From Dipetalonema caudispina (taxonomy: Eukaryota; Nematoda; Chromadorea; Rhabditida; Onchocercidae): a stretch of DNA of 64,000 nucleotides. How positions within the stretch are numbered: the stretch's first letter is position 1; each line of letters opens with the position of its first letter. Below, one piece after another: positions 12,801-23,033 of the stretch. The position numbers were made by a program, and so were the translations under genes. Below the pieces are notes generated by a model. The model searched no databases and had not been told where the DNA came from. It worked only from the letters and a program-made list of their open reading frames with translations. The stretch spans positions 1-64,000 of the forward strand of contig JABVXV010000192.1 in the NCBI GenBank assembly GCA_013365325.1, read 5' to 3'.

Positions 12801-15800
12801 GTCACTTGGGGTACATTTTTTTTCCAGTTATTGATATATTTGACAATGTTGATTGACACGGATAGGCATCTGTAACATCCTTACAATTGCATGTTAATTA
12901 TCCGTATCTTGATCCGTACCAACGATTTCAGAGAGAGGATGACACAATCACAATCAATGGTAACACGACCAGTAGTCGTTTTTCAGAGAAGTGATCAGGA
13001 GCAACATGACGATACACCTTCATCCACCTTGTTGAATCACCCAACTTCAACTGCCAATACATGGCTTGGCAAGAAAGCTCGTCAACAACAGGTTTATACT
13101 TTATTCCTCATATAATTATTTATAACAATTAGTTTCAGTATTAGGGTATAAGTTAATTTGGTAAGATGATTCGAAGTAGTATGGTAATCTTTCCTTTTCA
13201 ACTTTTTTTTTTTTTGTTTATGCTAGACCAAATTTTGATTTCAATTTCATGCCGGTCTGTTTATAGTTAGCTTTTTATAACCATATATTTATAAATGTAT
13301 GATTAAACCTTTTCAGTTGTTGTCTGAGTAAAATTATTATTTTGCATTCCCCGACGACCCATTTTGGGTTCTTTAAGTTTCTTGTTGCAGTAGCATCATC
13401 AATAATGTACTTATGAACACAATCCATATTACTGTTGTTTTTAATCTAATTTAAGATAAATAATGATTTGTGGAAAAAATGAGAACCTTTTGCATTCATC
13501 CATTCATTGCTCATCCAAAATCTAACCCTGAATCTATCTTTGAGATTCTTTGGTACTTAATCGAAGAATCGAAGTGTTCATCTGACTTAAGTAGGTGTGA
13601 ATATCTTAATGTAGACAATATTGCTATACTTGAAGAATCACTTAAATTTTGCTTTTTCTCTGAAATAAATTTCATTCAAAAAACCTAACAAAAAACTAAA
13701 TGACTTTTCTCTTTCAAAAAACCAAACGAAATAGTGCAATTCCTATAAATTATCCATCAGCAACTCATGCAGTCAGTCCTTTCTCTTTGTTAGAAGCAGT
13801 GACAGACAAATTATTTTATATGATTCCTAAGGCATTGAATTATCGTATGTTGAGCTGTCATTTCTGAACTTTTGATTTCCATGGTATTCTTTCGTTTCAT
13901 TTTTTTTTCTCTATTTACTTTCCCTAAGGTTTGTTAGGTTTTCATTTTAAGCTAAATCATTTTTAACCATTAGTTAATTTTTATAAAACTAAAGTTTTAT
14001 AAAAATTTATTGAGTTCTTATCATTATACATTGTGATTTGAGATTTTTGCTAAAATAAACATTTCATTCATTACTTTATGTTCTTACCATAGTTAATTTG
14101 TTAATTCCTTTTTGTTTTTATTTGAGTACTTCTGAAATAAAGTAACAGAAAAGAATGCCGAGGCATTTGAAACTGTATTACTGCATTGGATTCTGACCCG
14201 TATGATTTCATCTTCAGTTATTAAGTATAGTTGATTGTTGTAATAGTTTATGTTGGTAATTATCAAACCGTTAAATCATTTCCTTCAATGTATTCTTCCA
14301 CCAGTTAGAATATTGCCTAGATTTTATGGTAAATGGTTGGACTAAAGGACATATAATATAATTCTTTTTTATTTGATTTTATTTCAATTTTTCGATTACT
14401 TCATTTCAACTGTCTTAACTACGATCACAAAAAGTACTTTCTTTTATATTAAATCTTTTTTGAATATTGACCACATTGGATTTACCAAATAAAAATCATG
14501 AAATTATTTTGCCAATCAAAATACGAAGCACAATAATAAAATTAAAATGGGGAAGGCGAAGGTTAATGGCAGAGGCAATGAAAATCCATAAATTGCAAGT
14601 CACCAAAGTAAGAATAAGATTCAGTCCTGAAATTATATGACATGGAGGATCATTTCAGAAATATTAGACTAGGCTTCGTTCCTAATATTCTGTTCGATGA
14701 CGTTTGATGATTCGTTGACTAAAATATGTTTTAAAAAGTATACTTTAAAAAAAAATAAAAAAGAAGCGAAAAATTATTTATGTGCAAGTAAAAGAAAATG
14801 ATTGATAAATTATAATGATAAAAACATTATACGTTTCCCGATTTAAATATTTTCTTATTTTCATCTTAACTAATTGAAATATGTATAATTGATAATGGTT
14901 ATAAGGGACGAATGATACTGAGAACATATCTGTTAATATATGATAATCATTGATAGCAATAAAGGATTAGGAATTAGCACTAATGATAAATTTTGTTTAT
15001 TAATTGATAAATATTATAAAGAAATTCAGGAAATGGCTAAACGATGCTCACAACCGTCTTCTGCATCATCATCTTCAGCAACAGCAACTGGTGTACCTTC
15101 CATGATGACTATGAGTCCACGACAACATTTTACTGGTCATCCATCTCGTCTTTTGAATAGTCAAGCAGAAAAATTGGAAGAGACTGTTTCACGAACAGCT
15201 CGTATACCACCTCCCAAATTATTGCCTTCTGCGGTACGTCGTGCTGATAGCTTCACCACCACTGCTCAATTACCTACCCAGGTAGGAATCATGATCCCAC
15301 TTTGGTATCACACTTAACTGACTCATTGGTAACTCTTCAAAAATGTTCTACCTTAAGCTTTTTTTTTTTTCTTGAAGACTTAATGTAACCCATAGATTAC
15401 TTTGTTGATTTAGGTCATAATATTAATTACTTTCAGATGCTACCTTCATATACTTATTCAATGCCTCGATCGCTAACCCAACGACCCGTGCCTCTGCCAT
15501 CTTTTCCTGGGCCATCAACTGCTCCTGACTACCTCCCGGCATCATCTAGCTATGGTGCTTTTCCGGGAAGTCTTGGTCTTTCACAGTTCCATGTACCGCC
15601 AGGTACGTCTCGTCCACTGCCTATCAACCAACGTTCGCTCAGTGATGTAGCTGGCTATGCTATGCATCATTCCCTTTGTTCTCCCCCGGGAGCCATGGAT
15701 CCGAGGTATTTGTTTCGTGGTCAATCAGCTTGGCATCCAACTGATTCATCAAATAGAAGTAATTCATTACCCCGTCGACGTACTGTCTCAGGTACTGCAC

Positions 15801-18800
15801 CGCGAACTGTGAAATGGCGAAATGATGTCATCGATGGCGCAAGTTTGTCTACATTTTAATTCTTAAAGTTTCAATATTCACAATTTTGTATTGGTATAAA
15901 AAATTAATTCACATAGTTGACCTGTTCAAAGTTTATTCTTTGAATATTTTCATGAAATCAGCATGATTTGTAGAAGATTTGATAAAATTAAAACATTGTT
16001 TGCTTAATTAACATTGTCTACAGTAAGTAACGAAAGAACTAAATATTAAATATCTTTATTTTATCCATTTTACCACTTCTCTTCCTTTTTTTTTTTTTTT
16101 TTTTTTTTTTGTTTGAAACGATGAATTGTCTCTTTTTACTTCTTCCTGACACTTTTCCTTTATGCATATATTTTGTTGATACCGTATCCCAAAAAGCTCT
16201 CCAAAACTCTCTTTTTCAGCACTTAAATTTTACATGTTGAAGTTATTGTCTACTATGAATTTTTTCTACAAGATTTCCTTCTTCTTTTCTTTCTTTTCAA
16301 ATATTATTTCATAATATATTCCTTATATTTTATTTTCCAACTTTGTCAGTTTGAAATATTCTAAAAATTACTTTTTGAATGGGAAAAAAAATGATGAAAA
16401 TGCTACATTTATTATTTAAGAGTTATTTTAAGCATTACGTATCCGTTACGTATCATATAGTTCAGCTTAATATCACATTATGAATGGCTTTTATCATATA
16501 CCTTCAAGGATTTGCATTCCTTTTCTAATTCATCTCTTTATGCTTCGATGGTTCTGAATTTGTTTTATCATTTCGTGGATTTTTTTCTTCTTTTTTATGG
16601 TATCTTACATTACTGTTGCATGATATTTAGTACTCGAAGTTTTTCTCTAACTAAAATTACTTAAATTTTCTGATCATTAGCATTGGTACTATTTATAAAT
16701 AGTATTCTTAAAAGAATTTCACGTTGTGTTATCCATAGAATTGTAGTAAATATCAAATAATAAATTTATGAACTAAATTGAAAATTAATTTGAATTCAGC
16801 ATTTTCCTCCTATTCATTAACATAAATTGGAGGACAATTTACCACTATTCAATTTAAAAATTGATTACTGAATCTTAAACGATCCTTTTCGTTGTTAGTT
16901 TTATTAAATTTTCTAAAGCGAATATATTTATTACCTATTGCTTGTTCAAGTTAAGGGAAGAAATATGGAAGAAGTTAGTGATGTCTTGTATTTGTTTTTG
17001 GCTTACTTTATTTAATGTTTTTCATAAAATAATACTCATCGATTAGAGATTTCAATTCGAAATGCTTTAGATATAATGCCATAGATTAGCGAAGGTATAG
17101 GTAACTGAAGGTATGGTTGAAAAAGAAATAATTTGATAAGTAAGCAAAGATTATTTCATTTCATTGACTGTTTGAAACATATCTTTAACAAAGAAAAAGA
17201 AAATCTTTAACGAATTTTCTAATTTAACTCAAGCATCTTTAACCTAACCTCAATAAATGCTTGAAAATGAATCTTAACTAATTAAATCTAACGTATCCTT
17301 TAAGCAATAAAACTGGCATATTTCAAAATATTATGAGCACTTTTTGATTCGTTTCATTTCATATTTTTCATTTTTCTATCTAACTTTATCCATTTAGATG
17401 CTCGGATGCGTTTTGGTAGTAGTAATGTTAGTGGGCAATATGGTCGAACTATTGATGATATATTTTCGGCGCAAGAATATCGTAATTGGGCATGTATCGA
17501 TACGGGAATCCGACCGCAGGAAAGGCAATCAAGATGGTCGCATACATATGGTGAAAAACCCGGTGCTTCAATTCGAAGTTCTTCTCTTCCCTCCAGGGCT
17601 ATGTTAACTGCTGTTAGTTTCATCATTTAAAGCTTAATAGATTTGATTTTCGAAATGCTGAAGTAATAAATTTCATATAAGCTTTTGAAATTTTTGAGAA
17701 TTAGATTTTGTATTATATATTGTAATATAAGCAAGTATTGCTTAAAGTATAAATTTTTGGAAAATTTCTCTGCTATTTAAGAAGAAGAGAAAAATAAGGA
17801 TTTTTTTTAAGAGATTAATGATGATGTCCAAATCATTGATGAATTTATTAACAAAATTTTCATTTTTTCAGACAAATAGATTCTCGCTTGGTCATGAACG
17901 TGGTGACCTGTTAGATAGGTTACATGTATCTCCGTTGATGAATAGAAGGGTACCATTAAGGGTAGCTGGACCAGGCTTTGATGTTGATACTCCATTAGAT
18001 GTTACTTCACTTACTGGAATTCTTGTTGTACAGGTATTTATTCCAAATTAAATTTATTATGTCATCATCTCTAAGGATCACAGGAATTGCTGTTCCTTTA
18101 CATAATTATTACTATTTGCCCCTACTACTTAGTTAACAGTTGTTGTTTAATTATCTTCTACTATTAATTAGTATCTTTAAGCAATTTTGTTTGCTTATAT
18201 TTATTCCACTTAACTATTATCTTTGCCCATACTTCTTTCAGTATATTTAACATTTTATTAATATAATAAAATTTATTGCAAATTCTTAGATTATCGAAGG
18301 ACGAGGATTAAAAATGCCGGAAAAGCAAAAAGCATTCACTGAAGAGATGTATTGCGTATTGGAGGTGAACGAAACACATCGTGCTAGGACAGGTGTTTCT
18401 ACAGCTGAGCAGAAATTTCGATGGCGTGAAACATTTGAAATTGATGTACAACACGCCACTCATACTAATTTTTTCGTGTATTCTTGGCATCCACAATATA
18501 GGTAGATTTCTTCAAATTTAAATGAAATTTGGTTTAAAATAAAAGAAAGAAAGAAGAATGAGACAGAGTTGATAAAAAATTGAAAAATGCCCAGACTAAT
18601 TATTAATTGTATTATTCAGGCATAAATTGTGCCATAAAGGATCGTTGAAGCTATTAGAAGCATTTGTAGTGGATCGTTTAAATGGAAATAGGATGTTTGC
18701 ATTGAATTTGGAACCGAAAGGCCAACTAATTGTCAAAATTGCTTTTCATAGCCTTGCTGTAGCATTTCGAAGGATCGTTAATTGCAGGTTTGTGTTTTCT

Positions 18801-20362
18801 TATTAAGTTACAACTATTTAAGTTTCATGTTTTAGTTAATTAAAAATTTAAGAACTTATGACAATGAGTATCTGTTTATGTACTGAAAATATTCCTGCAG
18901 GTATGATGGATTGTTTGGAATACCTTTGCAACGACTAGTTGCAAGAGAAGGGCGTGAAACACCGCTAGTACTTTCCCGTCTTTTGCAGGAAATTGAACAT
19001 CGTGGTGTCGATTACTCCGGTCTTTATATACGTATGTTTTAATCCCTCTAATAAATAATCCGAAATTTCGAAATTTAAAAAGAAAACATAATAATGTTAT
19101 TTGTGCATAGATCAATATACAGTATAGAATATATCGAAAATTCTTAAATTGGCAATTACTGCTTATGTTTATTTGTAGTTAAGATGTTGCAGTATGTGGA
19201 TCATTGGAGAAGAAGCGTATGTTACGTGAGGAGCTAGAATTAAACGTGGAACGAGCACGATTGAGCGTGGAAGCAGTTCCAGATACTAACGTATTGGCAT
19301 GTTTAGTAAAGGATTTTCTGCGTGAATTACCGGAGCCCTTGATATCAACTTCAATTTATAGCATGATTGTTGAAGCATTCTCCGTTGCACTGCCTAACGA
19401 TCCACGTGGAAATCGCCGTTTGTTACTTAGAGTTATTGATTGTCTACCTGCACCCAATAAGGTACACTTCAAATTTATTTATCGAAGTTTTAAATTTAGT
19501 TATTATTTAAACATTCATTTTAAATTTGAGTCTTTATTTTAAATGATACTAAAGTATTTCTGTCATATAGCTCTTTCTGCTGATCTTGTCATTTTGAAGT
19601 AAAATTAATGAGGGTACCTGCAAATGGGGATTTCAAGCGAACCGAGAAAACGTATTACTACTATATTTATCGTTAAAGTTGATCTTGAATAATAGATCGA
19701 TTAATTAGGACTAATTCTGAAAACAGTAATTGATTCTTTGCAGAATACATTGATACAAATAATGGATCATCTAAAGATGGTAATGAGTTCGGAGCAACAT
19801 AATGGTATCACGACCGCACGTTTGACGGGTATCTTCGGCTGTTTGCTTTTCTGTTCCTGTAATGCACCGATGGAAAGTAGTAGTACTCAGAGTAGCAGTG
19901 GTATTTATCCACCAAAGATTATCATCAATCCGTTAGATACGGATCAGGCAGCTCGAACACTTCGCTTGTTGGTTGATATATGGCCAAGCCGAGTTAGTAA
20001 GTCTGACTAATCACTTCTTCTCCTTTGTAACGTCATCATTTTTTTCTTGTATTTGTTGTAAATTTAATCAATTCATTTATTTGTTTATAATTCCTTTTTT
20101 TTAGTTCTCTACTTCTATTAAAATTAAATCTTAACTTTTGAATCAAAAAATAGAAAAAATTTCAAACCAAATTTTGTTTGTTTTTCTTTGGACCGATTTT
20201 ATTGCAATATTTATTTAACACTTTTTTGTATATGCCTTATCTATATTTATGATACATTTTGATTTTCTTTAATGTTCGATTGCAGATGGTAGCGAAAGTA
20301 GTGCCAGCAGTAGTACAGATGTGACAAGCGCCATAAATCCGGTATCAGAATCTCAGTGTTGA
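6825..20362 (+). CDS. syd-1: SYD-1: PDZ-C2-RhoGAP presynaptic assembly protein
   Basis: SYD-1 is a presynaptic scaffold that in C. elegans acts upstream of SYD-2/liprin-alpha to assemble active zones. Exons with consistent phases are 6825-6881, 8532-8607, 11400-11508, 12000-12131, 12499-12693, 12932-13091, 15030-15281, 15437-15842, 17398-17612, 17872-18033, 18290-18501, 18620-18787, 18901-19031, 19193-19461, 19744-19996 and 20286-20362, giving about 957 residues, close to the size I recall for the worm protein. A PDZ domain (about 99-185, SLGLYL loop) is followed by a low-complexity S/P-rich linker, a C2 domain (about 580-710) and a RhoGAP domain (about 715-910, LRELPEPL). The RhoGAP lacks the arginine finger. 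The first exon is the least certain part: it is short, starts ATG and ends at a perfect GTAAGT donor in the right phase. If it is wrong, the next candidate ATG is at 8547. Introns at 8608-11399, 13092-15029 and 15843-17397 are long and hold no recognised gene. Confidence 0.9.
7401..7470. repeat. CT-rich polypyrimidine microsatellite in syd-1 intron 1
   Basis: CT dinucleotides interrupted by CCT and GT lie in the proposed first syd-1 intron. A TG-rich tract follows about 50 bp downstream. Confidence 0.85.
7525..7583. repeat. TGTGTA microsatellite
   Basis: Alternating TGTG and TATG units over about 60 bases on the plus strand. A second similar tract occurs at 8101-8153. Both lie in the proposed first syd-1 intron. 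Confidence 0.85.
8101..8153. repeat. Second TATGTG microsatellite
   Basis: TATG and TGTG units similar to the tract 0.55 kb upstream. Z-DNA-forming or simply slippage-derived sequence. Confidence 0.8.
8286..8331. repeat. Poly-A tract before syd-1 exon 2
   Basis: Nearly pure A over 46 bases with isolated G and T, about 200 bp before the exon at 8532. Length polymorphism is likely. Confidence 0.9.
12055..12690 (+). other. syd-1: PDZ domain exons of syd-1
   Basis: The PDZ fold is split over exons 12000-12131 and 12499-12693. Visible PDZ landmarks are the VQLVEI first strand, a carboxylate-binding loop reading SLGLYL in place of GLGF, a GVFASRF strand, [14 protein letters not shown], and the helix [10 protein letters not shown]. 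In SYD-1 family proteins this domain binds partners through C-terminal peptides; the ligand here is unknown. Confidence 0.9.
13978..14005. repeat. Perfect 13-bp inverted repeat, 2-nt loop, in syd-1 intron
   Basis: TTTTTATAAAACT is followed after two bases by its exact complement. It is AT-only except for one C/G pair, so it could occur by chance in this composition. Confidence 0.7.
16086..16110. repeat. Poly-T run of 25 bases
   Basis: An uninterrupted T run in the syd-1 intron between 15842 and 17398. Comparable runs of about 20 occur at 6973-6996, 30810-30829, 48454-48474 and (as A) 61592-61611. Confidence 0.9.
17980..18787 (+). other. syd-1: C2 domain exons of syd-1
   Basis: The C2-like region spans the end of exon 17872-18033, exon 18290-18501 and exon 18620-18787. 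It begins [11 protein letters not shown], continues [25 protein letters not shown] and [11 protein letters not shown], and ends near [12 protein letters not shown]. The acidic residues typical of Ca2+-binding C2 loops are sparse, so Ca2+-independent function is likely (inference). Confidence 0.8.
18901..19996 (+). other. syd-1: RhoGAP-like domain exons of syd-1
   Basis: The fold is recognisable from [77 protein letters not shown] and the helix around [11 protein letters not shown]. The arginine-finger position (GxYR in active RhoGAPs) reads GLYIL, and the conserved asparagine before LAxVFG is arginine. This matches the known degeneracy of worm SYD-1 and argues against GTPase-activating activity. 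Confidence 0.85.
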
Positions 20363-20633
20363 TTAAGCGGAATGGTTTTCTCATTCAGCAATATCCCTAC
20401 GATTGTTAGTATAATCACTATCATACCACTGCTACTGCCGCTATTATATTTCATAATTATACTACGACAATTACAACATCTCCCATTTACTGCTAATTAT
20501 TATCAACCATTATTATCATTATAATTATTGTTACTTATTAGGACTAATACTGCTAGCATTATTGCTTACCAATATGGGATATGCTCATGACTGCCTGTAT
20601 AAGAAGTGTTGCTGTTACTTACTTTTGTTATTA

Positions 20634-20676
20634 ATTGATTGATTGATCGATTGATCGTTTGATTGACTGGTTGATT
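20634..20676. repeat. Imperfect GATT microsatellite
   Basis: Tandem GATT/GATC units lie downstream of the syd-1 stop codon, probably within its 3' UTR. Interruptions (CGATT, GACTG) suggest an old repeat. Confidence 0.8.
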
Positions 20677-22749
20677 TCTTAATTGAGAGCTCAGTGATTA
20701 ATGGTTAAATGATACGTTAACTTATTGATTGATACAAATTGTTCACCGAAACTGCCTATTGCCATAAGCCTAATTATCATTAAACCTACTCATTTAAATG
20801 GTGTCAAAGTCACTTTAATCTGTGTATTTGTCTTATTCCCCCCTTTCCCTTTTTTTCTCTCTGTTATCGATAATTGTATCCATGATAATTTAGTTAAATC
20901 TGATTATTTATATCAATTCGTTGGAAATTTCATGAAAAATTTCATAAAAAACACCAATCGGTGAGGATTACTGTTTAAAAAATTTGCATTTTGAAAATGA
21001 AAAAGACTCTGAATTTATATATGAAACATGGCTGTGATAAAGATTCAGAAATTCCATTCTAAAATGTATCGCAATAGCGGCGATATATTTTTCGCTTTAT
21101 TCCTAAACTTGGCCCAATTCAATATAAGCTTTTCAAATGTGCCTATCCATAGGCCTATCCACATTGTTATTTCACTGATCGATTATAAGTTAAAAGTATT
21201 TTCAAGATGGGAATTCAGGAACATTTGAAATTTTGAATAAAAATTTTAAGAAATTAAAAAAATATGAAGCGTGATGAGTTTTAATAATATCCACATAATC
21301 GAGAATACCCGAAAATATATTCGAGAATGTTATCTAAGGTACTAATCAAATTTTATAGTTTCCAAAATGGCTTCTCTTCCTTTTTTTTTTTTATTTCTCT
21401 TCTTCATATGTTGCAATATTTCATGTCAACGATCTCTTCCATTAAAACTGTTTATATATTTTTGTTTATTTATTTTCTCTGAATTTACTTATTACTGCTA
21501 TTAATTGCGTGCTAGCTCACTTACACTAATTTCTGTTTTTACCGTTACCAAATTCATTCATTATTGTTTTGTTTTTTTCTTTTTTTTTACTACAAATGAT
21601 TACCTATATTAAAATAGGATGTTTTTGGTGTTATTTTTCTCACTTAAAAATTTTGAAAAAATTTCAGTAAAAGATAATATTATGATGATATGGTACATTC
21701 GACTTTACTTAATACGCAAGAATTTAAAAAGGTAAATTTGTTAAAGGAATCTGAAATAGGAATATATTATTCATTCAGTATATTTCCTAAGAATTCCCAA
21801 GGTTCACTTAAAATACTTTCAATCCTTTTCTCATCGGTTTATGAGCTATGCCTAAATCATTTAAGCAAAACATCCGTGAAAATATTCAAATTTCATGAAT
21901 TTCAGACTGTTTAAATTCTACGCCAAATTCGGCATACACCGATACGCTTAATGATTGTCAATGATATGCTAATCTTTGGTGATAGTATTTGCGTGCAATA
22001 GATTTCCTATCACATTCATGTATACTATCTTCAAAATTTCCCGTAAAAATTAAACGTACTCATTATGGATGATTCGGTTATTCAGCAAGCTTTTCCAATT
22101 GTACGTTAATCAGTTTATCAGTTCTTATCATCAAATTAAGCCATACCTAATACAATAATAGCATTAGATGAATTATTGCCATGATTAATATTTTAACAGA
22201 AAAATCAGATTGAAAGTCTCGTCAGTTTACTTATCAAAGAAATGATTTTGTAAGTCAACAAATTCACATTATAAATTTCAGTAATTTCAGATTTATATAT
22301 TAGAAAATGTAAGCATATAATATTATACATTGTCATCTCTAAATTTTACATCATGAAAATGGTAGTATTTCAACTTCCATATTGTTTAATTTAAGTTAAG
22401 TTAATTTTCAAGCAAAATAGTTGTAGCAGTTATTTTATTTTTTCTTTAAAAATTTGAAAAGAAATTCTTGTTTTTAGCAATTTTCGAAATATCCTTTTTA
22501 ACATAATGACATGTTTAAAATTTGCTTGATGATAAATGCATTCAGCTATCTTAAATCTTCTGAAGTGAAATAAATCAATTCCAGAATTTTTCTTCATTTT
22601 TAAGGGAATATTAAAGAGGGGACTTTGTCAACTTTATATTTTCTTCCATCTACTATAAACATATATCGCTCAATTCAATGGTGACATTTTTCAAACGATA
22701 TAATTGACTGTTTTATTCATAAAATATCGACATTAAAGGGAATGCAAAC

Positions 22750-22763
22750 GTTGCTAAGGCAAC
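22750..22763. promoter_or_regulatory. X-box (RFX/DAF-19 site) upstream of mks-3
   Basis: The 14-mer GTTGCTAAGGCAAC is a near-perfect palindrome that satisfies every position of the X-box consensus RYYNYY-NN-RRNRAC. It lies about 270 bp upstream of the meckelin ATG. RFX factors (DAF-19 in C. elegans) activate ciliary genes, including MKS-module genes, through such sites placed near the start codon. The match and position are seen directly; binding is inferred. Confidence 0.75.
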
Positions 22764-22803
22764 TGAAATAATATATTTCTTCAGTAAATATATTATTTCA
22801 GTT
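22761..22803. repeat. Perfect 18-bp inverted repeat, 7-nt loop
   Basis: The arms 22761-22778 and 22786-22803 are exact reverse complements around a CTTCAGT loop. The left arm overlaps the last bases of the X-box, and a GTTGCT half-site follows the right arm. It could form a hairpin or cruciform, or be a short transposon relic. Confidence 0.85.
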
Positions 22804-23033
22804 GTTGCTATGAAGATATATCATCATTACTAAAATCATAATTTCTCATCAATTTATCATAAAATTGATTATTCGAAATCATTCATCAACGTGTGTAATT
22901 GTTATTTCCAAATTAATTTACAATCTTAACTTTATCTATTTTCATCTGCAATATTTTTATATTTTATAAGAAATATTGCATATTGTCGTCAAAAACATTG
23001 CATTTATTTGCATAATACTCAAAAATAACTTTG

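Larger units (their letters stand above)
20363..23033. other. syd-1 to mks-3 intergenic region
   Basis: The left part is the probable syd-1 3' UTR, rich in imperfect ACT/ATT trinucleotides and a GATT microsatellite. No ORF in the middle has recognisable domains. The right end holds an X-box and an adjacent perfect hairpin, and probably acts as the mks-3 promoter. Confidence 0.6.
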
